Positions 8,381 through 16,211 are shown, numbered from the stretch's first letter. The stretch is 64,000 nt of DNA from Marinomonas sp. MED121 (GCF_000153025.1 NZ_CH672430.1:563294-627293), one strand, 5' to 3'. Notes: generated by a model not told the origin, from the sequence alone. Program-made: numbers and translations.

Positions 8381-9274
8381 ATGAACGTTATCGCTATTCA
8401 GGTGCATCTTAAGCGTAACTCATTCGCTTATTTAGCGGCATTGCCTATGGCATTAACTGTGTTTGTTGCCTACATGGGAACCATGTTTTGGTCAGTTCGT
8501 TTATCTTTTAGTAGTTCTCGCATGCTGCCTAAAGATGACTTTGTTGGCTTTGCTCAATATGAGCGACTTTTTAATACGTCTCGCTGGATCTCGTCGTTAG
8601 AAAACTTATTGCTGATTGCCTTTTTGTTTTTAGCCATTTGTTTTGTATTGGGGTTTCTCTTATCTGTCTTTATTGACCAAAAAATTAAAGCAGAGAGCTT
8701 TTTTCGTACGGTTTTTCTCTTTCCGTATGCCATGTCCTTCATTGTGACAGGACTGGTATGGCAATGGATATTTAACCCTCAGTTAGGGGTTCAGAAAACG
8801 GTGCAGGCTTTAGGTTGGGAGTCATTTAAATTCGATTGGATTGTCGACCCAGATATGGTGCTTTATACGGTTGTGATTGCGGCAGTTTGGCAGGGGGCAG
8901 GTCTCGTTATGGCTTTACTACTTGCAGGGCTTCGAGGGATTGATGATGACCTTTGGAAGGCGACAAAAATAGATGGTATTCCCGCATGGCGAGTTTACAT
9001 CAGTATTATTTTGCCAATGCTGCGACCTATGATTATTACGACAGTGGTGCTTCTCTCGATCAGTATTATCAAAATGTATGATGTTGTTGTCGCCATGACT
9101 GGGGGGGGGCCTGGTGTGGCCAGTGAAGTACCCGCAAAATTCATCATGGATAACTTGTTTGAGCGCGCCAACATAGGGATAGCAACAGCGGCATCGACCG
9201 TCATGCTTTCTACTATTTTATGTTTGATTGCGCCATTCATATATTCAAATTACATCAAGAAGCAAGGTAGGTAA
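8381..9274 (+). CDS. ABC sugar transporter permease (CUT1, GtsB/MalF type)
   Basis: This 297-aa inner-membrane protein has six predicted helices. The EAA loop, GIDDDLWKATKIDGIPAWRVYISIILPML, contacts the ATPase. It resembles the GtsB/UgpA type of CUT1 permeases, including the SFSSSRMLPKDDFVGFAQY segment. AAGAGGTG gives a good ribosome-binding site before the ATG. It pairs with the permease starting three bases after its stop. A run of nine G (9101-9109) inside the MTGGGPG motif is the only odd point. Confidence 0.9.
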   Translation: MNVIAIQVHLKRNSFAYLAALPMALTVFVAYMGTMFWSVRLSFSSSRMLPKDDFVGFAQYERLFNTSRWISSLENLLLIAFLFLAICFVLGFLLSVFIDQKIKAESFFRTVFLFPYAMSFIVTGLVWQWIFNPQLGVQKTVQALGWESFKFDWIVDPDMVLYTVVIAAVWQGAGLVMALLLAGLRGIDDDLWKATKIDGIPAWRVYISIILPMLRPMIITTVVLLSISIIKMYDVVVAMTGGGPGVASEVPAKFIMDNLFERANIGIATAASTVMLSTILCLIAPFIYSNYIKKQGR

Positions 9275-9277
9275 TTT

Positions 9278-10186
9278 ATGTTATCAATACTTTCACCTAC
9301 CAATTCGAAGTTGGCTTCAAAGAGAGGTTCCTCTCTTCAGATGCAATGGGGACGAATAGGTATTTACGGATTTTTGCTGGTTACGGCCTTGTTCTTTTTA
9401 CTACCACTCTATGTGATGTTGGTGACATCCTTTAAAGGGCTTGATGAGATTCGTTTGTCGTCTATTTTTGCCATGCCACAAGAGTTCTCTTGGGATTATT
9501 GGAAAATTGCGTGGAGCAGTGCTTGTACCGGGTTGGAATGTAGCGGCTTAAAGGTTGGCTTTTGGAACTCGGTGAAAATACTCATTCCGAGTGTGATTAT
9601 TTCGGTCATGTTCGGCGCGATTAATGGCTATGCCTTATCGTTTTGGAAGATAAAGGGCGCAAATATCTTATTTGCCTGTTTATTACTTGGGGCCTTTATT
9701 CCATATCAGGTGTTTATTTATCCTCTTATTCGGGTCTATGCCGAAATTGGTATCTATGGCACCTTGACTGGGGTGGTTGTATCGCATGTTATTTTTGGTA
9801 TGCCCATCATGACACTCTTGTTTCGTAATTATTATAGTACTCTGCCGTTAGAGCTCTTTAATGCCGCAAGAATTGATGGGGCAGGCTTCTTTAAAGTTTT
9901 CTTTGTCATTATGTTGCCCATGTCGACCCCCATTATTATTGTTGCTGTCATTATGCAGGTGACTAATATTTGGAACGACTTTTTAATTGGGTTGGTTTTT
10001 GCTGGCAGTGATAACTTACCCATGACAGTACAACTCAATAATATTGTTAATACCACCACAGGTGAGCGAGCCTATAACGTCAATATGGCTGCCACCATTC
10101 TCACTTCACTTGTACCTCTGATTATCTACGTCGCTTCTGGGCGTTGGTTTGTCCGTGGTATCGCCTCTGGCGCAGTTAAAGGATAG
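9278..10186 (+). CDS. ABC sugar transporter permease (CUT1, GtsC/MalG type)
   Basis: This 302-aa second permease has six predicted helices after a longer N-terminal tail. The EAA motif is LPLELFNAARIDGAGFFKVFFVIMLPMSTP. The C-terminus, RWFVRGIASGAVKG, is typical of MalG-like CUT1 subunits, where the tail reaches into the ATPase dimer. It starts 3 bp after the first permease and ends 4 bp before the ATPase start, so the genes are tightly coupled. With the other subunits it forms the importer for the substrate of the GH94 enzyme (inference). Confidence 0.92.
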   Translation: MLSILSPTNSKLASKRGSSLQMQWGRIGIYGFLLVTALFFLLPLYVMLVTSFKGLDEIRLSSIFAMPQEFSWDYWKIAWSSACTGLECSGLKVGFWNSVKILIPSVIISVMFGAINGYALSFWKIKGANILFACLLLGAFIPYQVFIYPLIRVYAEIGIYGTLTGVVVSHVIFGMPIMTLLFRNYYSTLPLELFNAARIDGAGFFKVFFVIMLPMSTPIIIVAVIMQVTNIWNDFLIGLVFAGSDNLPMTVQLNNIVNTTTGERAYNVNMAATILTSLVPLIIYVASGRWFVRGIASGAVKG

Positions 10187-10190
10187 TCTC

Positions 10191-11282
10191 ATGGGAAACG
10201 TAAGCATTAATAAGCTAGACATTAGCTACGACACAACATTTATTCTTAACCAATTGGATTTATCGATAGAGGATGGCGAGTTTGTTGTATTACTGGGTCC
10301 ATCTGGGTGTGGTAAATCAACCTTATTAAATGCCATTGGCGGTCTTATTGATACCACTGGAGGCTCTATCTATTTCGATGGAAACGACGTTACTTGGGCT
10401 GATCCTAAAGACAGAGGGATAGGAATGGTTTTTCAGTCCTATGCTTTATACCCGACCATGTCGGTTGAGAAAAATATGTCTTTTGGCCTAAGAATAGCGG
10501 GGGTTGATAAAGAGACGATAGCAAGAAAGGTGGATTGGGCGGCAAAACTACTTCAGTTAGAACCCTTGCTTAAACGCAAACCCGCCTCTCTTTCTGGTGG
10601 GCAGAGGCAAAGGGTGGCGATTGGCCGCGCCTTAGTTAGGGATGCGGGTATTTATTTATTTGATGAGCCTCTTTCTAATTTAGATGCGAAACTGCGAACT
10701 GAATTAAGGTTAGAAATTAAGAAGTTACATCAAAAACTTAAATCGACAATGATTTATGTTACCCATGATCAAATAGAAGCCTTAACTTTGGCTGACCGTA
10801 TTGCTGTGATGAAAGATGGGGTAATTCAGCAGTTAGACACGCCTTATAATATTTACAACAAACCTGACAATTTATTTGTCGCCACATTTTTAGGGTCTCC
10901 TAGTATGAATTGTCTTGAGGGGACCTTGTATTCAAACGGTGGGAAAGTCACTTTCTTTTCTGCTGATATGTTATTGGATGTGAGTGATTATCAATTTATG
11001 AAAGAGCCAGATGACGGGCAGCATGTCACTATGGGTATACGTCCTGAGCATATTCAGACTCTAGAGGCCGATAAAGAAGATGCGAATCTGGTTAGCGGTG
11101 TAATTGAATTGGTTGAGCCTATGGGTTCTGAGACTTTAATTTGGACACGTTTTACCTCTCAGCAAACTTTGTCTCATAGTGTGAGTTCGGAGCTTGTTTT
11201 TGCTAAAGGTGAGCGAGTTAATGTAAAGATTGAGCCCTCTAAGTGCTCTTTTTTTGATACAGAAACTGGCTTTCGTATTTAA
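10191..11282 (+). CDS. ABC transporter ATPase (MalK/UgpC type)
   Basis: This 363-aa ATPase has Walker A GPSGCGKST at residues 36-44, Q-loop VFQSYALYP, signature LSGGQRQRVAIGRAL, Walker B IYLFDEPLSNLDA and switch His in YVTHDQ. A C-terminal OB-fold/TOBE regulatory domain of about 130 residues carries MGIRPEHI. This is the MalK/UgpC subclass of CUT1 importers. The start at 10191 is preferred over the in-frame 10149 because AAAGGA lies 7 nt upstream and the extension would overlap the permease by 38 bp. It belongs to the same operon as the binding protein and permeases. Confidence 0.93.
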   Translation: MGNVSINKLDISYDTTFILNQLDLSIEDGEFVVLLGPSGCGKSTLLNAIGGLIDTTGGSIYFDGNDVTWADPKDRGIGMVFQSYALYPTMSVEKNMSFGLRIAGVDKETIARKVDWAAKLLQLEPLLKRKPASLSGGQRQRVAIGRALVRDAGIYLFDEPLSNLDAKLRTELRLEIKKLHQKLKSTMIYVTHDQIEALTLADRIAVMKDGVIQQLDTPYNIYNKPDNLFVATFLGSPSMNCLEGTLYSNGGKVTFFSADMLLDVSDYQFMKEPDDGQHVTMGIRPEHIQTLEADKEDANLVSGVIELVEPMGSETLIWTRFTSQQTLSHSVSSELVFAKGERVNVKIEPSKCSFFDTETGFRI

Positions 11283-11313
11283 TCTTTTTTTACGCATCAT
11301 AGTGAGTGGCGAT

Positions 11314-11826
11314 ATGATTAATACAAAAATACTTTTGATGGGGGTCTCTGGTACAGGGAAAAGTTTGATTGGTCGGCTGCTTGCCGATGCTTTAGGAATC
11401 TTTTTTATTGATGGGGATGATTTTCATCCGCAAGCGAATCTAGACAAGATGAAAAGCGGCATACCGTTAACGGATAGTGATAGGGAGGGATGGTTGAAAG
11501 CTCTTAATCGAGAGCTCATTCGTCATCCGTGTCTGATACTTGCTTGTTCTGCATTAAAGCCTGAGTACCGACATTTACTAAAAGAAAATAATCAAGAGCT
11601 CATGGTTCTCTATTTAAAAGGCTCTTATGAGGTTATTTTGCATCGTCACAAAAAGCGTCAAGATCACTTTTTTAATGGAGAAAATATGCTGAAAAGCCAA
11701 TTTGATACCTTGATTGAACCCTCCCATGATGAGGCAATCTGTATTGAAGTTGATCAGGCTATTGAGTGTATTGTTGAGCAAGCATTAATCGCCATAAGAA
11801 ATGAAAGGAGTCGATATTTAAGTTAG
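11314..11826 (+). CDS. gntK: Gluconokinase (GntK/IdnK type)
   Basis: This 170-aa P-loop kinase has Walker A GVSGTGKS at residues 10-17, then FIDGDDFHPQANLDKMKSGIPLTDSDREGWL and ACSALKPEYRHLL, both characteristic of bacterial gluconokinases. It makes 6-phosphogluconate from gluconate and ATP for the Entner-Doudoroff or pentose phosphate route. It is the last gene of the ABC transporter operon, 31 bp after the ATPase stop. It completes the proposed pathway by taking the gluconate that cellobionate phosphorolysis releases. The ATG at 11314 matches the family N-terminus; the longer frame from 11230 runs through the ATPase end. The Shine-Dalgarno is weak, so translation may depend on coupling. Confidence 0.92.
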   Translation: MINTKILLMGVSGTGKSLIGRLLADALGIFFIDGDDFHPQANLDKMKSGIPLTDSDREGWLKALNRELIRHPCLILACSALKPEYRHLLKENNQELMVLYLKGSYEVILHRHKKRQDHFFNGENMLKSQFDTLIEPSHDEAICIEVDQAIECIVEQALIAIRNERSRYLS

Positions 11827-11835
11827 GCTGCGCCG

Positions 11836-12861
11836 CTATTTGAAATGTTTTTTCATCAAGCCGCGGATTTGGTCATAACTTAGGTTTAGTGCTTTAGCTG
11901 CCTGTTTCTGGCTTTGTTGGTTTTGTTCTAAGGCTTGAATTAATAGGCTTTTTTCTAATTCATTAAGGCTTTGTTTTAGATCGATTTGCTTGCTAGATGT
12001 TTTCACGAGAGCGGTTTGTGGCAGATCTTGTTCCGGCTTTTCATCTGCCTCTTTTATTGATTCTTGCTTAGCACTTGTGTCAGCCAAATGCTGAGGAAAA
12101 GGATCAATGATGATATTTTCAAGGGCCTCATCATTTTCTCCTTGTCTAAAAACAGAGCGCTCTATGCAATTTTTGAGTTCGCGAATATTGCCAGGCCAAT
12201 CGTGCTGTTTTAATTCTGTCATTGCTTTATCGCTAAACCCTGTAAAGCTTTCCCAGCCTAACTCTATGCTCATACGCATTGCAAAATAGTCAGCCAGTTC
12301 CAGAATATCTTCTTTTCGTTCTCTAAGAGGGGGGGTAGGGATGACATCAAAAGCAAGTCTATCGAGCAAGTCTGCTCTAAATTCCCCTTTTGCAGCCATG
12401 GTTTTTAAGTCTGCATTGGTGGCGGCGATTAGGCGTACATCCACTTTTAAGGTCTTGTGTCCACCAAGGCGTTCAAACTCTCCGTATTCTATGACTCTCA
12501 ATAGCTTTTCTTGCAGTCTGGTGGACATTGCCCCTAACTCGTCTAAAAAGAGTGAGCCACCGTCTGCACGTTCAAAGCGGCCATGATGAATCTTTTGCGC
12601 ACCAGTAAATGCGCCCGGCTCATGACCAAATAATTCGCTTTCCATGAGATCTTCACTGATCGTGGCGCAGTTAAGGGACACGAATGCCTGATCCCAGCGA
12701 GGTGAGAGATAATGCAATCTTTCTGCGATTAACTCTTTGCCGGTGCCTCTCTCTCCCAGTACCAGTACTGGGCGGTTAATGCTGGCAAGTGCGGAAGCTT
12801 GCTCTAGTGCTTGAGCAAGTGCGGCTGAGCTACCTATTGCTCTTTGTGGGCTTGAGGTCAT
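11836..12861 (-). CDS. pspF: PspF, sigma-54 activator of the phage-shock operon
   Basis: This 341-aa enhancer-binding protein has no N-terminal receiver domain, as is usual for PspF. The AAA+ domain fills about residues 5-240, with Walker A GERGTGKE, the sigma-54-contacting loop GAFTGA, Walker B GGSLFLDE and an R-finger region. A variable linker leads to a C-terminal Fis-type helix-turn-helix, SQKQAAKALNLSYDQIRGLM. In E. coli PspF activity is held off by direct binding of PspA and is released under membrane stress. The gene is divergent from pspA, with putative enhancers at 12917-12955. It ends 9 bp from the convergent gluconokinase. Confidence 0.95.
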   Translation of the reverse strand: MTSSPQRAIGSSAALAQALEQASALASINRPVLVLGERGTGKELIAERLHYLSPRWDQAFVSLNCATISEDLMESELFGHEPGAFTGAQKIHHGRFERADGGSLFLDELGAMSTRLQEKLLRVIEYGEFERLGGHKTLKVDVRLIAATNADLKTMAAKGEFRADLLDRLAFDVIPTPPLRERKEDILELADYFAMRMSIELGWESFTGFSDKAMTELKQHDWPGNIRELKNCIERSVFRQGENDEALENIIIDPFPQHLADTSAKQESIKEADEKPEQDLPQTALVKTSSKQIDLKQSLNELEKSLLIQALEQNQQSQKQAAKALNLSYDQIRGLMKKHFK

Positions 12862-12916
12862 TTTGGGCTTACTTCAATTAAATTATTTATAGGGTGTGGT
12901 TAAAATAACCTCTTTT

Positions 12917-12955
12917 AATGGTTAATAAAACCATTTTGCGTGGTTTAAATTGCCA
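12917..12955. promoter_or_regulatory. Two candidate PspF enhancer sites
   Basis: The first site is a perfect inverted repeat, AATGGTT-AATAA-AACCATT (12917-12935). The second is an imperfect version, TGGTTTAAATTGCCA (12941-12955). Their centres are about 22 bp apart (two helical turns) and lie about 85-105 bp upstream of the -24 element of the pspA promoter. They sit just ahead of pspF, so bound PspF could also repress its own gene, as reported in E. coli. Confidence 0.5.
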
Positions 12956-13029
12956 TTTTTGTTTTCTTTATTGATGCAAAAAAGATTGCTTTTTATTTAT
13001 CTGATTGAATTTAAAGGTTTTTTAAAAGT

Positions 13030-13045
13030 TGGCACATATCCTGAT
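13030..13045 (+). promoter_or_regulatory. Sigma-54 promoter of pspABC
   Basis: TGGCACATATCCTGAT fits the -24/-12 consensus TGGCAC-N5-TTGCW. The -24 GG is at 13031-13032 and a GA replaces the -12 GC exactly 10 nt later, the obligatory spacing. It sits 60 bp ahead of pspA and divergent from the sigma-54 activator gene pspF, which supports the call strongly. Confidence 0.8.
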
Positions 13046-13104
13046 ATAGCTATAACAAATTCAAAAACTTAATGTGAAAGCTTAGTTCCTAAAGGAGTAA
13101 TGCA

Positions 13105-13773
13105 ATGGGTATATTTTCAAGAATGACAGACATCATTAACAGCAACATCACTTCTTTGCTGGATAAAGCAGAAGATCCGCAAAAAATGATTCGTATGATT
13201 ATCCAAGAAATGGAAGAGACTTTAGTTGAAGTGAGATCAAGTTCAGCACGGGTTATTGCTGATCGTAAAACCGCGGCTCGTCGTCTCGCTAGAATTAAGG
13301 AAGAAATTGCAGAATGGACAGATAAGGCTATGTTGGCAATTGATAAAGGTCGTGAAGATTTGGCCCGTGCCGCTTTATCTGAGAAGCAGGCTACTGCAAA
13401 AGAAGTGGATGTAATTGAGAGCGAACTAACCGAGCTAGATGATCATTTAACCAGTTTAAATGACGAAATTTCTCAACTTCAAACTAAGCTTGATGATGCT
13501 AAGGCGAAACAAAAAGCCATGTTAATGCGACAAACCAGTGTTGAGAATCGTCTTAAAGTGAGAAGACAAAATCAGCGTTCTAACCTGGATGATGCTTTTG
13601 ACAAGTTTGAGCGTTTTGAGCGTCGCATGGATACCTTAGAAGGTGAGCTTGAATCCATGGATATAGGCGCTAATGCAAAAACTAACCTTAAAACAGAAAT
13701 TGATGCACTTAAAGAAAATGACGAAATTAATGACGAGTTAGCTCAACTGAAAGCCAAAATGGCAAATAAGTAA
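13105..13773 (+). CDS. pspA: Phage shock protein A
   Basis: This 222-aa protein has the E. coli PspA length and start (MGIFSRMTDIINSNITSLLDKAEDPQKMIRMII). It is almost wholly alpha-helical coiled coil, with the N-terminal amphipathic helix that binds stressed membrane. PspA belongs to the ESCRT-III/Vipp1 superfamily, assembles on the inner membrane to limit proton leakage, and inhibits PspF in the resting state. AAAGGAG lies 7 nt before the ATG, giving strong translation. It is the first gene of pspABC. Confidence 0.97.
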   Translation: MGIFSRMTDIINSNITSLLDKAEDPQKMIRMIIQEMEETLVEVRSSSARVIADRKTAARRLARIKEEIAEWTDKAMLAIDKGREDLARAALSEKQATAKEVDVIESELTELDDHLTSLNDEISQLQTKLDDAKAKQKAMLMRQTSVENRLKVRRQNQRSNLDDAFDKFERFERRMDTLEGELESMDIGANAKTNLKTEIDALKENDEINDELAQLKAKMANK

Positions 13774-13827
13774 TTTGGCGTTTACCCAATAAAGCTTTTA
13801 ACCAATTAGATTAGTAAGGATGTACCT

Positions 13828-14127
13828 ATGAATATGGCTGTTTTTTTCTTTGTGCCAGTCATCATTTTTATGGGGCTAGTCGCCCCACTTTGGCTAGTGC
13901 TGCATTACTTTAGTAAAAGGCGCTCAGCAAAAGGTTTGGCCGAGGAGGATAGAGTGGAACTGGATGACCTACTAAAAACCGCTGATAAATTAACGGATCG
14001 TATTGAAATATTAGAAAGAATATTAGATGTCGATAGTCCGAATTGGCGAGAAAAAGAAGCCGAAGCGAGTTACCGCAAACGAGATGCGCACTCAATGGAT
14101 GAGCGCTCTTCTGCAGGAGAGAGATAA
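13828..14127 (+). CDS. pspB: Phage shock protein B
   Basis: This 99-aa protein has one N-terminal transmembrane helix (FFFVPVIIFMGLVAPLWLVLHYF), a basic stop-transfer region (SKRRSAKG) and a cytoplasmic helix with DDLLKTADKLTDRIEILERILD, the PspB leucine-zipper-like part. It is somewhat longer than E. coli PspB (74 aa) through a charged C-terminal tail. With PspC it senses envelope stress and recruits PspA away from PspF. Its stop TAA overlaps the pspC start as TAATG, so the two are translationally coupled. Confidence 0.93.
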   Translation: MNMAVFFFVPVIIFMGLVAPLWLVLHYFSKRRSAKGLAEEDRVELDDLLKTADKLTDRIEILERILDVDSPNWREKEAEASYRKRDAHSMDERSSAGER

Positions 14128-14582
14128 TGAATCACAAATTTAAAGATAAGTGTAAGCAGATGTTTAATGAGAATAAGCAAAAGGGATGGAATATGAACCT
14201 GTATCGGAATCGCGAAAAAGGCTATATGGGTGGTGTATGTGCGGGACTGGCTGACCATTTTGATATTGAACCTTGGGTGGTTCGTTTAAGCTTTTTTGCC
14301 GGTTTTTTATTTCTTGGAGGCTTTACCCTATTTGCCTATATCGCACTTTGGTACTTTCTAAAACCTGGCGGCGGAGAAATGCAGTTTGAGTATGACGAGA
14401 GACGCCATCAGTATGGCCCTAAAAAAATGTTCAAGTACTCTGATTCCTCTTCGGTACGTTTAAAGCGAGCAAGAGACAGGATGAATCAAGCCAGCCGACG
14501 AATAGAAGAAATGGAGAGGTATGTTACGTCTAAAAAGTATGATCTTGAGCGTGAATTTTCTTCAATGAAAAAGAAGTCTTAG
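14127..14582 (+). CDS. pspC: Phage shock protein C
   Basis: This 151-aa PspC-domain protein has NREKGYMGGVCAGLADHFDIEPWVVRL followed by a hydrophobic segment (SFFAGFLFLGGFTLFAYIALWYFL). Its cytoplasmic or periplasmic tail includes IEEMERYVTSKKYDLEREF, which matches the E. coli tail MERYVTS. It is the inner-membrane sensor partner of PspB. The start at 14127 overlaps pspB (TAATG) and has GGAG upstream. An alternative ATG at 14193 (MNLYRNREKG) is closer to the canonical family start and has AAGGGA upstream. The first 22 residues are therefore uncertain. Confidence 0.93.
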   Translation: MNHKFKDKCKQMFNENKQKGWNMNLYRNREKGYMGGVCAGLADHFDIEPWVVRLSFFAGFLFLGGFTLFAYIALWYFLKPGGGEMQFEYDERRHQYGPKKMFKYSDSSSVRLKRARDRMNQASRRIEEMERYVTSKKYDLEREFSSMKKKS

Positions 14583-14610
14583 TAAAATTTACGGGTTAAA
14601 TTGTTTGAGT

Positions 14611-14670
14611 AATAGGCTGTTATTCCCTGACGGAACAAATCGATTAATAGTTAAGCTCAATAGGCTGTTA
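14611..14670 (+). repeat. 12-bp direct repeat before the zinc-ribbon gene
   Basis: AATAGGCTGTTA occurs at 14611-14622 and again at 14659-14670, with a 48-bp period, between pspC and the zinc-ribbon membrane protein gene. It may be a regulator binding site or a small sequence duplication. Nothing else in the window helps to decide. Confidence 0.45.
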
Positions 14671-14694
14671 ATAAAGGATTTAAAGGAGGCTAAG

Positions 14695-15060
14695 ATGTTG
14701 ACTTGTCCCCATTGCAAAGGACGTTGTATTAGGCATTTATTCAATGTTTTTATGGGATCCTTTGGTACCGCAACATGCCATCTTTGTGGTCAAGCGTTTG
14801 GTGTTAAAACCAAAGTGAAATATATGGTTAAGGGCCTGTGTTATTGCACAGGTTTGATTGCTCTATTACTGGCGCTCACTATGCATTCGGCTTGGCCATT
14901 AATCGTTTATGCCGCCATAGTCTTGCAGTTATTTATTCTCGCCATGTTTCGATTTGATTTAGTTGAGCTTGAAAGCTCTGAGTTCGATTTGGCTGATAGG
15001 GCGTTTAGGGAAACCGCGGTAAAAAAGCATGAGAGCAATTCAGCGTCAAAAATAGATTAA
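14695..15060 (+). CDS. Zinc-ribbon membrane protein downstream of psp, unknown function
   Basis: I do not recognise the family. From the ATG at 14695 the protein has about 121 aa: an N-terminal zinc ribbon (CPHCKGRC then CHLCG, spacing about 25), then two hydrophobic segments (YMVKGLCYCTGLIALLLAL and AWPLIVYAAIVLQLFILAMFRF) and an acidic and basic tail. It is probably an inner-membrane protein with the ribbon in the cytoplasm. I chose 14695 because AAAGGAGG lies 5 nt upstream; the longer frame opens with a TTG at 14605 and lacks a ribosome-binding site. It follows pspC by 112 bp on the same strand with no obvious terminator, so it may be a member of the stress operon (inference). Confidence 0.7.
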   Translation: MLTCPHCKGRCIRHLFNVFMGSFGTATCHLCGQAFGVKTKVKYMVKGLCYCTGLIALLLALTMHSAWPLIVYAAIVLQLFILAMFRFDLVELESSEFDLADRAFRETAVKKHESNSASKID

Positions 15061-15452
15061 AGTTGAATTGCTTAAGCCTAGGGAGCCCGTGATTAAGTCA
15101 CCACTTCTCAGTTTGTTCTTTAAAAGGGATATGGGGAAAACTGTAAAGGTATATGGGGCAAAGCATCAAGCAAGGCGTCACTTTGTGTTTGTTTAATAAA
15201 AAGTTATGTTATACACCTTTAGAGAAGGGAAACGCAGGGTGTTACTTTTATATGCTGTCTAGGTATTATTTGAACACTACAGCTATTTGACCACTACAGC
15301 TCAAAGATCCGAAGGGCGCGGTCTAAAAGCCCTATCTTTACGTTGAGGTGCTTATCAATAGAATAACTATTAAGTGACACCTCTAGCCATAAATCTAGCG
15401 GCTTTTATCCACACGCTGAGGCGGGTGGACTTATTCGCAGCTTCCCTAGTAT
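15061..15452. other. 392-bp gene-free region with an inverted repeat
   Basis: No ORF or recognised RNA was found. Structure includes an interrupted hairpin at 15346-15382 (AGGTG...CACCT outer arms, CTTA/TAAG inner pair, ATAG/CTAT tip), a second short stem TCCAC...GTGGA at 15418-15430, and near-repeats such as ATATGGGG twice and ACTACAGCT twice. It lies between the zinc-ribbon gene and the convergent hisA-like gene, so it could hold 3' UTRs, terminators or a small RNA. I cannot decide from sequence alone. Confidence 0.4.
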
Positions 15453-16211
15453 TTAAATAGTATTATTCCATTCAATACATTGTTCGAGACGAATACCTTC
15501 ACCGCCAAAAATATCTAATGCACTGCCAATGGTTAAATCCACCTTACCTTGCGAAAGTGATTGTACCAAGGCTAGATCATCCAATGTTCTAGCACCTCCA
15601 GCGTAGGTGGTCGCAATAGAAGCATGTTTTCCTAATAGTTCTACAAGTTCTGTATCTATACCTGCTTGGAGGCCTTCTACATCGGCAGCATGGATTAAAA
15701 ACTCATCACAGTGATCTGCTAATTCATTCAGGTTTTCTTGATTGATTTGGGTCGATGTTATTGTTTGCCAGCGGTCTGTTGCTATGTTCCAACCGGTGGC
15801 TGTGCGACGACAGCTCAGATCAAGAATCAATCTTTCTGTTCCTGTTTCTCGTTTAATTCTATCGAGTCTGTCCCAGGAGAATTCGCCATTTTCAAATAAG
15901 TAAGAGGTAACGATAAGGTGAGATGCGCCGGCTTTTAAGAACTCGCTTGCATTTTTGTGATTGACGCCTCCTCCAAACTGCAAGCCATTAGGGTAGGCTT
16001 TGAGTGCTTTAATGGCTTCTTCTTTATTGCCTGGTCCTAATGCTATGACATGTCCGCCTGTTAAAGCATGTTCTTTATAGAGGGCTGCATAATAAGCTGC
16101 ATCATGCTCACTGATAAAGTTTTCTTTGGCGCCATGGTCATTCAAGCTGCCACCAACAATTTGCTTTACTTTTCCTTGGTGAAGGTCGATACAGGGACGA
16201 AACTTAGTCAA
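15453..16211 (-). CDS. hisA: HisA-like isomerase of the eukaryotic HIS6 type
   Basis: This 252-aa (beta/alpha)8 protein starts TKFRPCIDLHQGKVKQIVGGSL, closer to fungal and plant HIS6 than to standard bacterial HisA. The two catalytic aspartates of the family are visible as D9 (CIDLHQG) and the Asp in LILDLSC, and phosphate-binding glycines occur in QFGGGVNH and TYAGGART. The predicted reaction is isomerisation of ProFAR to PRFAR, step 4 of histidine synthesis. The start is TTG at 16209-16211 with GGAG 8 nt upstream; there is no good ATG nearby. The gene stands alone with no other his gene in the window, and may be a second, horizontally acquired isoform or the only HisA of this genome. Confidence 0.82.
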   Translation of the reverse strand: MTKFRPCIDLHQGKVKQIVGGSLNDHGAKENFISEHDAAYYAALYKEHALTGGHVIALGPGNKEEAIKALKAYPNGLQFGGGVNHKNASEFLKAGASHLIVTSYLFENGEFSWDRLDRIKRETGTERLILDLSCRRTATGWNIATDRWQTITSTQINQENLNELADHCDEFLIHAADVEGLQAGIDTELVELLGKHASIATTYAGGARTLDDLALVQSLSQGKVDLTIGSALDIFGGEGIRLEQCIEWNNTI

